Source: SHVO01 sp050246995 (lineage in GTDB: Bacteria; Pseudomonadota; Alphaproteobacteria; Rhodospirillales; Rhodospirillaceae). Taken from it: a stretch of DNA of 64,000 nt. Location of the stretch: positions 62,001-126,000 of the forward strand of contig JBFWVA010000005.1 in NCBI GenBank assembly GCA_050246995.1, written 5' to 3'. Shown here one piece after another: positions 25,533 to 34,054 of the stretch. How positions within the stretch are numbered: the first letter of the stretch is position 1; every line of letters begins with the position of its first letter. The notes below the pieces were generated by a model. It was not told the DNA's origin and made no database searches. It saw nothing but the letters and a program-made list of their open reading frames with translations. A program made the position numbers and the translations under genes.

Positions 25533-26320
25533 GCGGGTTTTGCTTTTGAGAACAGACGGAAGAAGTTTTCCGTCGTTTGCCGTGCGAGTTCGTCGCGGGA
25601 GATTCCTTTGATCTCCGCGACGGCCGCGGCGGTGTGCGCCACATAGGCCGGCTCGTTTGTCTTGCCGCGAAACGGCACGGGCGCGAGATACGGGCTATCC
25701 GTCTCGACCAGAATGCGGTCCATCGGCACGATCCTCACGACCTCGCGCAAAGCTTCGGCTTTTTTGAATGTCACGATGCCCGACAGCGAGACGTAAAATC
25801 CGAGCGCAAGGCACTGTTCGGCGAGTTCCCGGCCAGAGCTGAAGCAATGGATGACGCCGGTAAAGGCCCCCTTCCCGATCTCCTCTGTCAGGATCGCGCC
25901 GGTTTCCGTATCGGCGTCGCGGGTGTGAACGATCACGGGTAGCTTGTTCTCGCGCGCGGCGGCGATATGCGTGCGAAAGCTGCGTTCCTGCTCAAGGCGC
26001 GGGCTGTGTTCATAATAGAAATCAAGGCCGGTCTCGCCGAAGGCGACGACTTTCGGATGCCGCGCGAATTCCGTCAGCTTCTCGACGTCCATTTCCGGCT
26101 CAACGGCGGCTTCGTGCGGATGAATGCCGACGGAACAGGATACATTGCCGAACCGCTCCGCCATGGCGAGTACGCCCGGGAACGCCGTGATCTTGGTGCC
26201 GATCGTCAGCATATGGCCAACACCGGCATCGCGCGCGCGGGCGATAACGCCGTCGGCGTCACCCGAGAGTTCGGGGAAGTCGAGGTGGCAATGGCTATCG
26301 ACGAGTAGCGCTTGGCTCAT
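25529..26320 (-). CDS. tatD: TatD-family deoxyribonuclease
   Basis: 263 residues from ATG 26320, which overlaps the metG stop (ATGA). The amidohydrolase-like metal site is complete: DSHCHLDFPE near the N-terminus, SVGIHPHEA, GETGLDFYYE, VIVHTRDAD, HCFSSG and ETDSPYLAPVPFRGKTNEP. TatD enzymes are Mg-dependent 3'-5' exonucleases or single-strand DNases acting in repair and RNA quality control. metG-tatD-MBL is the standard alphaproteobacterial order. The long N-terminal extension of the open frame overlaps metG and is not part of it. Confidence 0.95.
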   Translation of the reverse strand: MSQALLVDSHCHLDFPELSGDADGVIARARDAGVGHMLTIGTKITAFPGVLAMAERFGNVSCSVGIHPHEAAVEPEMDVEKLTEFARHPKVVAFGETGLDFYYEHSPRLEQERSFRTHIAAARENKLPVIVHTRDADTETGAILTEEIGKGAFTGVIHCFSSGRELAEQCLALGFYVSLSGIVTFKKAEALREVVRIVPMDRILVETDSPYLAPVPFRGKTNEPAYVAHTAAAVAEIKGISRDELARQTTENFFRLFSKAKPA

Positions 26321-27882
26321 TTCGCCGCCTCGCCCGGAGGCGCAAAGCGCGGGAAGACGCCTTGCGGGGCCGGCAGCGGCGTGCCGCCCTTGAGCGCGTG
26401 TGCTTCCCCAAGGAAAGCAAAGCTGCGCTGATCTTCGGGCACCGCGAGCTGATCCAGCAACTTGGCGACCGCGGAGGGAACGAAAGGCTGCATCAGAATC
26501 GCAAGATGACGGGTGGCTTCCGCAAGCACATAGAGGACGGTGTTCATGCGCGCGGGATCGGTCTTGCGTAGCGCCCACGGCGCCTGCTTGTCCACATACA
26601 CGTTGGCGGCGCGCACGACCAACCAAACGGCATCGAGCACACCGTTGAAGGACTGCTGATTGATGGCGTCGCGGCACTGGTCGAGCAGGCGGTGGCACGC
26701 TTCCAGAAGCGCATTGTCGTCTTCGTTCAACGGACCCGGTTCGGGCAGCACGCCGCCCAGGTTCTTGGCGATGAACGAAAGAAAACGCTGGGCCAGGTTG
26801 CCGAATTCGTTGGCAAGCTCTCCGTTGATGCGTTGGCCAATGGCAGATTCGCTAAAATCGCCGTCGTTGCCGAACGGTACCTCGCGCAGCAGGAAGTAGC
26901 GCAACTGATCGAGGCCGTACTTTTCGACGAGCATGTGCGGATCGATGGCGTTGCCGAGGGACTTCGACATCTTCTGTCCCTCGATCGTCCACCATCCGTG
27001 CGCGAACACGCGCTTTGGCACGGGCAAGCCGGCGCCCATCAGGAATGCGGGCCAATATACACAGTGGAATCGGATGATGTCCTTGCCGACCATGTGCAGG
27101 GATTCCGGCCAAAACACCTTCATGTCTTCGGTCGCCTGTGGATGGCCGAGACCTGTGATGTAGTTGGTCAAGGCGTCGATCCACACGTACATGATGTGGC
27201 GGTCGTTGCCTGGGACGGGGATGCCCCACGAAAAGGTCGTCCGTGAAACGGAAAGGTCGCGAAGGCCACCGGCGACGAAGCTGCGTACTTCATTGAGACG
27301 GCTCTTGGGCGCGATGAAATCCGGATTTGAGTCGTAGAGCTCCAGCAGCTTGTCCTGCCACTTCGACAAATCGAAGAAATAGCTTTCTTCCTCGACCCAT
27401 TCGACGGGCGCGCCGGTCGGCGCAAGCTTGCCGTTGGGTCCTTCCGTCAGTTCGCTTTCATCGAAAAACGCTTCGTCCCGGACGCTGTACCAACCGGCAT
27501 ACTTGTCGAGATAGATATGGCCGTTCTCTTCGAGTTTCCGCCATAGCGCTTGGCACGACTCAACGTGGCGCTGTTCGGTCGTACGGATGAAATCGTCATT
27601 GGTCGCGCCGAGAGTCTTGGCGAGTTCGCGGAAATAGAGCGAGTTCTGATCGCAGATCGCGATCGGAGGAACGCCCTTGTCCGCCGCCGCCTTGGCAACC
27701 TTTTGCCCGTGTTCGTCAGTGCCGGTCAGAAATTTGACGCGAAACCCGTCGAGCCGCTTGAAACGCGCCATGACATCGCACGCGATCGTCGTGTACGCGT
27801 GGCCGATGTGCGGCTTGTCGTTCACGTAATAGATCGGCGTGGTGATGTAGAACGCCGGCTGCGGGACGGGCTTAATGGACAA
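26317..27882 (-). CDS. metG: Methionyl-tRNA synthetase
   Basis: 521 residues, TTG start with GGAGC at good spacing. The class I signatures are HIGHAY (~21-26) and KMSKS (~306-310). There is no cysteine zinc knuckle in the connective peptide (the position reads FFDESELTEG), so it is the short zinc-less MetRS form. The anticodon-binding helical domain ends the protein; there is no C-terminal tRNA-binding EMAP-like domain. It charges tRNA-Met. It lies between the FKBP gene and tatD, with a strong hairpin before it. Confidence 0.96.
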   Translation of the reverse strand: MSIKPVPQPAFYITTPIYYVNDKPHIGHAYTTIACDVMARFKRLDGFRVKFLTGTDEHGQKVAKAAADKGVPPIAICDQNSLYFRELAKTLGATNDDFIRTTEQRHVESCQALWRKLEENGHIYLDKYAGWYSVRDEAFFDESELTEGPNGKLAPTGAPVEWVEEESYFFDLSKWQDKLLELYDSNPDFIAPKSRLNEVRSFVAGGLRDLSVSRTTFSWGIPVPGNDRHIMYVWIDALTNYITGLGHPQATEDMKVFWPESLHMVGKDIIRFHCVYWPAFLMGAGLPVPKRVFAHGWWTIEGQKMSKSLGNAIDPHMLVEKYGLDQLRYFLLREVPFGNDGDFSESAIGQRINGELANEFGNLAQRFLSFIAKNLGGVLPEPGPLNEDDNALLEACHRLLDQCRDAINQQSFNGVLDAVWLVVRAANVYVDKQAPWALRKTDPARMNTVLYVLAEATRHLAILMQPFVPSAVAKLLDQLAVPEDQRSFAFLGEAHALKGGTPLPAPQGVFPRFAPPGEAAK

Positions 27883-27920
27883 GGTTCAAGGCTCCGAAAT
27901 GAGAGCCTTCATATAGTCGT

Positions 27921-27953
27921 TTACGCGCCGTGGGGAAAGCCCACGGCGCGTAA
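27921..27953 (-). terminator. Perfect 14-bp hairpin between the FKBP gene and metG
   Basis: TTACGCGCCGTGGG (27921-27934), loop GAAAG, CCCACGGCGCGTAA (27940-27953). It lies 24 bases after the FKBP stop on the minus strand. No T-run follows, so termination may be partial, allowing the metG group to be expressed both from read-through and from its own promoter. Confidence 0.55.
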
Positions 27954-27976
27954 GGCAAGCCAGCAAAGAGCTGGAT

Positions 27977-28492
27977 TTATTGGATTTCGAGCAACTGGAT
28001 TTCGAACAGAAGGGTCGAGTTCGGCGGGATCGGGCCGGCGGCGCGGTCGCCATAACCCAGATTGGCCGGGATCGCGAATTCCCACGTTTCGCCTTTGCGC
28101 ATCATGGGCACGGCTTCCTGCCACCCCGGGATGACCGCGTTGAGCGGGAAGGTGATCGGTTCGCCGCCCTTCGAGCTGTCGAACACCTGACCGTTGGTCA
28201 GCTTGCCTTCGTAGTGGACGGTAACGGTCGAGCTCGCGGTCGGTTGAGCGGCGCCTTCGGCGGCGCGCTGTTCCGGGCCTTTGAACTGAAGGCCGGTCGC
28301 GGTTTGACCCCAACCGGGATTCTTGAGGTTTTCTGCCAGGAATGGATCTTGAGCGGGCGCCACGGTTGCACTTTCTTGAGCTGGGGTTTCGGTCTGAGTC
28401 TCAGGGGTGGAGGCTTCTTCGGCCGGTTTTTTGTCGCAGGATGCGAGCGCAAACGCGCCCACCATCAGGGCCGCAACTGCGATCTTCTTCAT
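27977..28492 (-). CDS. FKBP-type peptidyl-prolyl isomerase lipoprotein
   Basis: 171 residues. The signal peptide ends at the lipobox ALASC (Cys19), so it is lipid-anchored in the periplasm. A Thr/Pro/Glu-rich linker (~20-55) is followed by the FKBP domain (~80-171): VTVHYEGKLTNGQVFDSSKG, VIPGWQEAVPMMRKGETWEF and IPANLGYGDRAAGPIPPNST. It speeds cis-trans proline isomerisation in envelope proteins. CAAGGAGAA sits before the ATG. Inserted between holB and metG, which are close neighbours in many relatives. Confidence 0.94.
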   Translation of the reverse strand: MKKIAVAALMVGAFALASCDKKPAEEASTPETQTETPAQESATVAPAQDPFLAENLKNPGWGQTATGLQFKGPEQRAAEGAAQPTASSTVTVHYEGKLTNGQVFDSSKGGEPITFPLNAVIPGWQEAVPMMRKGETWEFAIPANLGYGDRAAGPIPPNSTLLFEIQLLEIQ

Positions 28493-28523
28493 TATAGTTC
28501 TCCTTGGATGTAGAGCCGCCAGT

Positions 28524-29654
28524 TTACGCGGCGGCGGGAGCCTTGGCCACAGCCTGCTCGATGGACCAGAGCATGAGCATAAGACTGCGCTTCCTGTCCA
28601 GGTTGATCGCTTCAGTACGCCGCGCGAGGTGCCCGATCTTGTCCCAAACCTCGGCCCAGGCCGCAGGCGGCGCCGCCGCCAGCAAGCGACGCGCGAGCGT
28701 GCGTTCGCCGGGTACAATCTCCGACATACTATCGATCATGCCGCGCGCGCCTGCCGCGACGATACGCGCGAGCCACCACCCCAAAAGGCCTGAAAGCGTC
28801 CGGAATGCATCTCCGCGCAAGGCCTGATCGCTGAGGCCGTGGAGTTTGCTGGCGTTGAGCTTCGGCACTTCGCCGAGAAGCGTCATGAGATCGCGGAAAA
28901 GTTCAACACCGCCTTCTTCCGAAAGCTCTAACGCACGCCCGATGGACCCGTCACCGAGGACAGCCAATGCCGCCACATCTTTCGGCGCAATGTCTGGGCT
29001 GTAGCGGTTGAGAAGGCTTGTCACTTGCTGCTCGCGTAATGGACGCAAGTCGAGCTTGCGGCAGCGCGAGCGGATCGTGGGCAAAAGGCGATCCGCGTTA
29101 TGGGCAACCAGGAACAGGAGCGCGCGTTCAGGCGGCTCTTCGAGCACTTTTAGAACCGCGTTCGCCGCGTTCGGGTTCATTTCGTCGGCGGCATCGATGA
29201 CGATGGCGCGCCAGCCGCCTTCCGACGGCGTCATGGATAAAAATCCGCCGATCTCGCGCACTTCGTCCACGCCGATCACGGTCTTACGCTTTGTCTGTTT
29301 GCTGTCGGACCAGGGGCGTTCGACGACACGAAAGTCCGCGTGCCCGAGCGACGCGACACGCCGAAACACAGGGTCTTCCGGAGACACGGCGAGCGAGGTC
29401 GGTTTGGGTGGCGCGCCGAACATGTCGTTCTCGGCAATGTTGCCGCCTTGGGCCAATGCGTAGCGCGCCATACGGTAAGCCATCGTGGCCTTCCCAATGC
29501 CGCGTGGACCCGCGAGCAACCATGCATGCGCAAGACGGCCGCTGTCCCACGCCGCGAGGAACTCGCGTTCGGCGTTCTCGTGGCCGATGAGGTAGGGATT
29601 GAGCCGCGGTTCCAGGAGCGTGGGCGGTTCTTCGGGCTTTCGCAAAGTCACCAT
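28524..29654 (-). CDS. holB: DNA polymerase III delta' subunit
   Basis: 376 residues. The AAA+ clamp-loader core is visible: Walker A LLAGPRGIGKATMAYRMARY (~44-63), the sensor region VIDAADEMNPNAANAVLKVLEEP (read as two adjacent blocks), LLFLVAHNADRLLPTIRSRCR, and a helical collar. No cysteine zinc module is seen. Delta' forms the clamp-loader with DnaX and HolA and opens the sliding clamp. ATG 29654 lies 2 bases after the tmk stop, the usual tmk-holB arrangement. Confidence 0.94.
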   Translation of the reverse strand: MVTLRKPEEPPTLLEPRLNPYLIGHENAEREFLAAWDSGRLAHAWLLAGPRGIGKATMAYRMARYALAQGGNIAENDMFGAPPKPTSLAVSPEDPVFRRVASLGHADFRVVERPWSDSKQTKRKTVIGVDEVREIGGFLSMTPSEGGWRAIVIDAADEMNPNAANAVLKVLEEPPERALLFLVAHNADRLLPTIRSRCRKLDLRPLREQQVTSLLNRYSPDIAPKDVAALAVLGDGSIGRALELSEEGGVELFRDLMTLLGEVPKLNASKLHGLSDQALRGDAFRTLSGLLGWWLARIVAAGARGMIDSMSEIVPGERTLARRLLAAAPPAAWAEVWDKIGHLARRTEAINLDRKRSLMLMLWSIEQAVAKAPAAA

Positions 29655-29656
29655 GA

Positions 29657-30289
29657 TCAGCGCTGACCGAGAAATGCCGTGACGGCGCTCATGATTGCGG
29701 CGTGGACGGTTTCAATACCGTTATCCGCATCGATGACGCGGCAGCGTGCGGGCTCGGCCGCGGCAATTTCCAGGAAGCCTTGGCGCAGCCGTTCGTGAAA
29801 AGCCACGGCCATGGATTCGTAGCGCGTCTCGGCGCCGCCGCGCACGTGCGCGCGCGCAAGACCTACGCCCGCGGGTAAGTCCAAAATCAAGGTGATGTCC
29901 GGCTTGAAGTCGCCGATAGCGACGTGTTGCAGTTCGCGCAGCGCGGCGATGTCCAGTCCGTGACCGTAACCTTGATAAGCGATCGTCGAATCAAAGAAGC
30001 GGTCCGAAATGACGGTCTTGCCGGCGCCCAACGCGGGCCAGACGGTTTTGAGGAGATGGTCGCGCCGCGCGGCCGTATGCAACAACGCTTCGGTAAGTCC
30101 GTCCCACCGGTTGCTGGCGCCTTCGACGAGCAATTTGCGGATCGCTTCAGCTCCCGGCGCGCCGCCGGGTTCGCGTGTCAGAATTACGTCGTGTCCGCGC
30201 GCCGTAAGAACCTCGGCAAGCTTGCGCGCTTGGGTGGACTTGCCGCCCCCCTCGCCGCCTTCGAACGTAATGAAGATGCCCCCGGCCAC
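29657..30289 (-). CDS. tmk: Thymidylate kinase
   Basis: 210 residues, GTG start. The P-loop FEGGEGGGKSTQARKLAE, the DRX motif ISDRFFDSTIAYQGYG, LTREPGGAPGAEAIRKLLVE and the LID region ARAHVRGGAETRYESMAVAF identify dTMP kinase, which makes dTDP for DNA synthesis. It is packed between dacA-like (6-base gap) and holB (2-base gap), so the three are probably one transcript. Confidence 0.97.
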   Translation of the reverse strand: MAGGIFITFEGGEGGGKSTQARKLAEVLTARGHDVILTREPGGAPGAEAIRKLLVEGASNRWDGLTEALLHTAARRDHLLKTVWPALGAGKTVISDRFFDSTIAYQGYGHGLDIAALRELQHVAIGDFKPDITLILDLPAGVGLARAHVRGGAETRYESMAVAFHERLRQGFLEIAAAEPARCRVIDADNGIETVHAAIMSAVTAFLGQR

Positions 30290-30295
30290 CGGGAT

Positions 30296-31486
30296 TTATT
30301 GCGCGGGCGGCGTCGCGGGCTGCGAAACCGGCGCGGCCGGCGGCCCGAAGACGATGTATGACGCGGCGGCTTTCAAGCGCCCCACATACCCAAGGCGGCC
30401 GACGTCGGCCGCGGCTTGGAGTGGGATTTCGATCGGGGCGAGATCCTTGCCTGTAATGACGACCTTCGCGACTTCAGCACCCTTGGCGATCGGCGCCGGA
30501 AGCGGTCCTTGATAGACGACTTTGACTTCAAGCGACTGGCTGGCTGCGCGCGGCACAGTCACCATGACATCCTTCGGGATCACGAGATTCACACTGCCCG
30601 TATCGCCGAGCCAAACTTCAGCATCGGTGACGACTTCGCCCGCGGTGAACAGCGAGCGGTTGGTGAATTCGCGGAAACCCCAGTCCATGAGTTTCGCGGT
30701 TTCCTCGTCGCGGTCTTTCATGGTGTCCATGCCGTTGGCGACAAGGATCAGGCGGCGGCCATTGCGGATCGCCGACCCCGTGAGGCCGTAGCCGGCAATG
30801 GATGTATGTCCGGTCTTGAGACCGTCAGCGCCGCTGCCAACGCGATAGAGCAACGGATTGCGATTGCCTTGGGTGATGTTGTTATATGTGAACGACGTTT
30901 CGCTATAGAGCGAGTAGTACTCCGGGAATTCGGTGATCAGGTGCCGCGCCAAAATCGAAAGATCGCGCGGCGACATATAGTGCTCGTCGTTCGGCAGACC
31001 TGTCGCGTTCATAAAGTGGCTATTGGTCATGCCAAGCTCTTTGGCCTTCGCATTCATCTGTTCGGCGAAAGCCTCTTCGCTGCCGGCCAGCGCTTCGGCA
31101 AGCACGATGCAGGCGTCGTTACCGGATTGGACGATCATGCCGCGCAGCAGGTCTTCGACTTTGACCCGGCTATTCGGGTTGAGGAACATGGTCGAGCCGC
31201 CGCTGGCGGCGCCGCCCTGCTGCCACGCATAACGGCTGACGGTAAGTTCGTCATCGAGCCTGATGCGGCCGGCTTTCAAGGCGTCGAAGACCATGTAAGC
31301 GGTCATGAGCTTGCTCATGGAGGACGGCGGCATTGGTTTGTCCGCGTCTTTCGCGCCGAGGATCGCGCCGGTCTGGAAATCAATCAGCACATATTCGCGC
31401 GCGTTGATGTCAATGGACGCCGCAAAGGCCGTGCCGGCCGTGACCGCTGCAAAGCCGAAGACGGTGGCGAGGAGAAAACGCTTCAT
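30296..31486 (-). CDS. dacA: D-alanyl-D-alanine carboxypeptidase (penicillin-binding protein 5/6 family)
   Basis: 396 residues from ATG 31486; an ATG at 31501 would add five residues. Signal peptide to about AFAA (residue 23). The active-site motifs are SxxK (S56-M-S-K59), SGN (IVQSGNDACI) and KTG (DGLKTGHTS). The C-terminal beta domain (about 270-360) precedes a Pro/Ala-rich end. The enzyme trims the terminal D-alanine from peptidoglycan stems. The operon rlpA-dacA-tmk-holB is typical for alphaproteobacteria. Confidence 0.95.
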   Translation of the reverse strand: MKRFLLATVFGFAAVTAGTAFAASIDINAREYVLIDFQTGAILGAKDADKPMPPSSMSKLMTAYMVFDALKAGRIRLDDELTVSRYAWQQGGAASGGSTMFLNPNSRVKVEDLLRGMIVQSGNDACIVLAEALAGSEEAFAEQMNAKAKELGMTNSHFMNATGLPNDEHYMSPRDLSILARHLITEFPEYYSLYSETSFTYNNITQGNRNPLLYRVGSGADGLKTGHTSIAGYGLTGSAIRNGRRLILVANGMDTMKDRDEETAKLMDWGFREFTNRSLFTAGEVVTDAEVWLGDTGSVNLVIPKDVMVTVPRAASQSLEVKVVYQGPLPAPIAKGAEVAKVVITGKDLAPIEIPLQAAADVGRLGYVGRLKAAASYIVFGPPAAPVSQPATPPAQ

Positions 31487-31552
31487 CGAATTTCCAAACA
31501 TTAAATTGAAAACATGGAGCGGCGGCGAACGTCGTCCATCAACGATGGGATT

Positions 31553-32530
31553 CTAATCCCGAACGATCTGCGCGTCATCATAACCGTAGGACTTCACGCG
31601 CGTGAGAAGCGCCTCGGCCTGTGTTTGATCCACCAGCGGGCCCAGGCGGACGCGGAAAATCTGCTTGTCGCCCGCCGTTACCGGCAGCACCAGAACGCTG
31701 CCGATGGCGAGTTCTTTCAATTGCTGCTCGAGGCGATGTGCGTTCGCAATTTCGCCGAATGCGCCGGCTTGAATGAAAAGGCCGGTTGCGGGGCCGCTCG
31801 CGGGTATTGCGACCGCGGGTTTAGCGGCGATGGCCGGCGCTACGACTTTCGCTTGTGGCGGTTTGGCCGGCGGCTTGACGGGGGCTGCGGCAACGGTTTT
31901 CACATCGCCCGTCATCACCGTCGGAGGCGGCAACGAGGACGAGGCAACGGAACCCCGCGGAACAGCGGCGACCATCGGCATCTCGGGCGGATTGCGCTTC
32001 AGCGCGACATTCTTCAGATCGAGAGACTGCCCGGCGTCAATTTCCACGCGTACGCGCGCGGTCCCGGCTTCGTAGAAACCCAGGAGCTGCGCGGCGCGCC
32101 GCGAAAGATCGATGATGCGTTTGCTGTGGAACGGTCCGCGATCATTGACGCGCACGCTGAGGACGCGGCCGTTATCGAGGTTCGTAACCTTGACGATGCT
32201 GGGCAGCGGCAAGGTCGGATGCGCGGCCGTAACAGCATTCATGTCATAGCGTTCGCCGTTGGCGGTACGCTTGCCGTGAAAGTCCTGTCCGTACCAAGAG
32301 GCCGTGCCTTCCTCGACGTAGGCGTAGTCTTCCGAGGGGTAATACCAGGTTCCGGCAATCTCATACGGATTGCCGACCTTATATACGCCGCCGTCGGGGA
32401 TCTCGGCGCCGGCGGTGGCCGCAGACGGCGGAAGCGGCGCCGTGACGGGGGCATTGCCCCCGGCGCAGCCCGCCAGACCCAGGGCCACGCCAATGGCCGC
32501 TGGACGAAGTACCCAGTGAAAATTTCTCAT
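31553..32530 (-). CDS. rlpA: RlpA-family septal-ring lytic transglycosylase
   Basis: 325 residues. The leader ends at the lipobox GLAGC, so it is a lipoprotein. The double-psi beta-barrel (about 75-175) shows EGTASWYGQDFHGKRTANGE, AAHPTLPLPSIVKVTNLDNG and VRVNDRGPFHSKRIIDLS, with the catalytic Asp region. A Pro/Ala linker leads to a C-terminal SPOR domain (~250-325) that binds denuded glycans at the division site. RlpA cleaves stem-less peptidoglycan strands in daughter-cell separation. It lies upstream of dacA, with 66 bases between. Confidence 0.93.
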   Translation of the reverse strand: MRNFHWVLRPAAIGVALGLAGCAGGNAPVTAPLPPSAATAGAEIPDGGVYKVGNPYEIAGTWYYPSEDYAYVEEGTASWYGQDFHGKRTANGERYDMNAVTAAHPTLPLPSIVKVTNLDNGRVLSVRVNDRGPFHSKRIIDLSRRAAQLLGFYEAGTARVRVEIDAGQSLDLKNVALKRNPPEMPMVAAVPRGSVASSSLPPPTVMTGDVKTVAAAPVKPPAKPPQAKVVAPAIAAKPAVAIPASGPATGLFIQAGAFGEIANAHRLEQQLKELAIGSVLVLPVTAGDKQIFRVRLGPLVDQTQAEALLTRVKSYGYDDAQIVRD

Positions 32531-32585
32531 TACTAGCGTCTAAGTAGGCCTAGCCCCACAAGAGCTTGTATCGTACTGGAAAGTA

Positions 32586-32608
32586 GCCCCGACGGCAAGT
32601 TTCGGGGC
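32586..32608 (-). terminator. Weak hairpin after the MltB-like gene
   Basis: GCCCCGA (32586-32592), 9-base loop, TCGGGGC (32602-32608), just downstream of the lytic transglycosylase stop on the minus strand. No T-run follows, so a terminator role is uncertain. Confidence 0.3.
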
Positions 32609-32620
32609 CAGCCAGCTCGA

Positions 32621-33916
32621 TCAGGCTGCGGTCACCACGGATATGAGCGCCTTATCCGCATAGCCATCGGGGGGAAGCCCGCGCGCCTGCTGGAAGCGGC
32701 GAATAGCTTGGCGGGTTCCCGATCCCATCACGCCGTCGGCCGTGCCCTTGAGGAATCCTTGCGAGATGAGCCCCTCCTGCAGCGTGACGACATCCTGCCG
32801 GCGCAGGGGTTCGGCGGCGGTGGCGAGGGTTGTTAACGCCTCACCCCCCGTCATGCGGTCCGCGAGGTGGCCGACAGCGATGGCGTAGAACGCCGAGCGG
32901 TTCCAGCGAAGGATCGTCCGGTAGTTTTCATAGACCAGAAGCGCAGGTCCGCCCGCACCTTGCGGTAAGACCAATGAGGCGGCGATATCCCGGTTCGGAA
33001 GCGCTCCGCCGTCGGCGCGGCGTACACCAAGTTTGGCCCAGGCGGGCAGCGGCTGGATGTTCTCCTTGGCGTCGACATCCAGGCTCGAGAGACCGATATC
33101 GAACCCACGCGGCAGTCTCACTTCGCGGCCCCAGGTCCCCTCGCCGTCCCAGTTCATGCTGTGCAGATAATTCGCGGCGGAGGCCAGAGCATCGGGAACG
33201 CTGCCCCAAATGTCGATATGCGCATCGCCGTCACGGTCCACGGCGTGACGCAGGAACGTCGACGGCATGAACTGCGTATTGCCCATGGCCCCGGCCCAGG
33301 AGCCCTTCATGCGCGCGAGGGATATGTGGCCTTTGTCGAGGATGCCGAGCGCTTTGAAGAGTTCATCGCGGAAGAACGCTTCGCGGCGTCCGTCAAATGC
33401 CAATGTTGCCAGCGCGGCGATCACTGAGAAATCGCCCATCACCCGGCCGTAATTTGTCTCCATCCCCCAGAACGCGACCAGGAAGCGCCCCTGAACCCCG
33501 AAATCGCGCTCGAGCGAGGCAAGCAACTTCGCGTGCTGGGCCATCATCGCGCGGCCATCAGCGATGCGTTTGGGATTCACCGCATTATTGAGATAGCGCG
33601 AAAAGGTCTGTGTAAATTCCGGCTGGCGGCGGTCGAGTTCGACCACGCGCTGCACCGGTTGCAGATTGTCGAGCGCTGCGTGGATCGTGGGCTGCGAGAT
33701 GCCGCGCTTGGCGGCCTCGGCCCGGACACCTTCCAGCCAGCGTGCGAAGTTCTCGGGCGAGAGCGGGGCCGCCGGAGGCGGTTCAGGCGGCGGAGAGGTC
33801 GGCGAAGCGCCAACGGGCGCCTGGGACGCCGGCCGGCTCTGACACGAGGCCACCAGGGCTCCACCAAGGAAACCAAGAGCCGTACGCCGTTGTATTGGGG
33901 ACTTACTAATCTTCAT
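32621..33916 (-). CDS. Lytic murein transglycosylase (MltB type) with peptidoglycan-binding domain
   Basis: 431 residues from ATG 33916. Leader with twin arginine (QRRTALGFLGGALVASC) ending in a lipobox Cys. A Pro/Ala linker precedes the SLT/MltB domain (~50-340): the catalytic Glu lies in AFWGMETNYGRVMGDF, then GAMGNTQFMPSTFL and ANYLHSMNWD. The C-terminal PG_binding_1 domain (~365-425) has LQEGLISQGFLKGTADGVMG. It cuts glycan strands to leave 1,6-anhydro-MurNAc ends. Divergent from the cyclase gene, 138 bases apart. Confidence 0.93.
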   Translation of the reverse strand: MKISKSPIQRRTALGFLGGALVASCQSRPASQAPVGASPTSPPPEPPPAAPLSPENFARWLEGVRAEAAKRGISQPTIHAALDNLQPVQRVVELDRRQPEFTQTFSRYLNNAVNPKRIADGRAMMAQHAKLLASLERDFGVQGRFLVAFWGMETNYGRVMGDFSVIAALATLAFDGRREAFFRDELFKALGILDKGHISLARMKGSWAGAMGNTQFMPSTFLRHAVDRDGDAHIDIWGSVPDALASAANYLHSMNWDGEGTWGREVRLPRGFDIGLSSLDVDAKENIQPLPAWAKLGVRRADGGALPNRDIAASLVLPQGAGGPALLVYENYRTILRWNRSAFYAIAVGHLADRMTGGEALTTLATAAEPLRRQDVVTLQEGLISQGFLKGTADGVMGSGTRQAIRRFQQARGLPPDGYADKALISVVTAA

Positions 33917-34054
33917 CAAGTCTACCACCTAAACCCTCGTCATATGGCGAGAAATGCTCTTCGGCAAGACGCCCGCAACAGTGGAAATAGATTGCTCATT
34001 CCGTTAGACTTTCCGCCGCTTCCGGGGTGGGCCGGATAAGAGGGGTTGAGTGCT

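Noticed and set aside
25529..26698. 389-residue version of TatD
   Set aside because: The extra N-terminus overlaps metG in another frame; the ATG at 26320 gives the normal TatD start.
30416..31504. 362-residue + strand frame over dacA
   Set aside because: Antisense shadow; the penicillin-binding motifs SMSK, SGN and KTG are on the minus strand.
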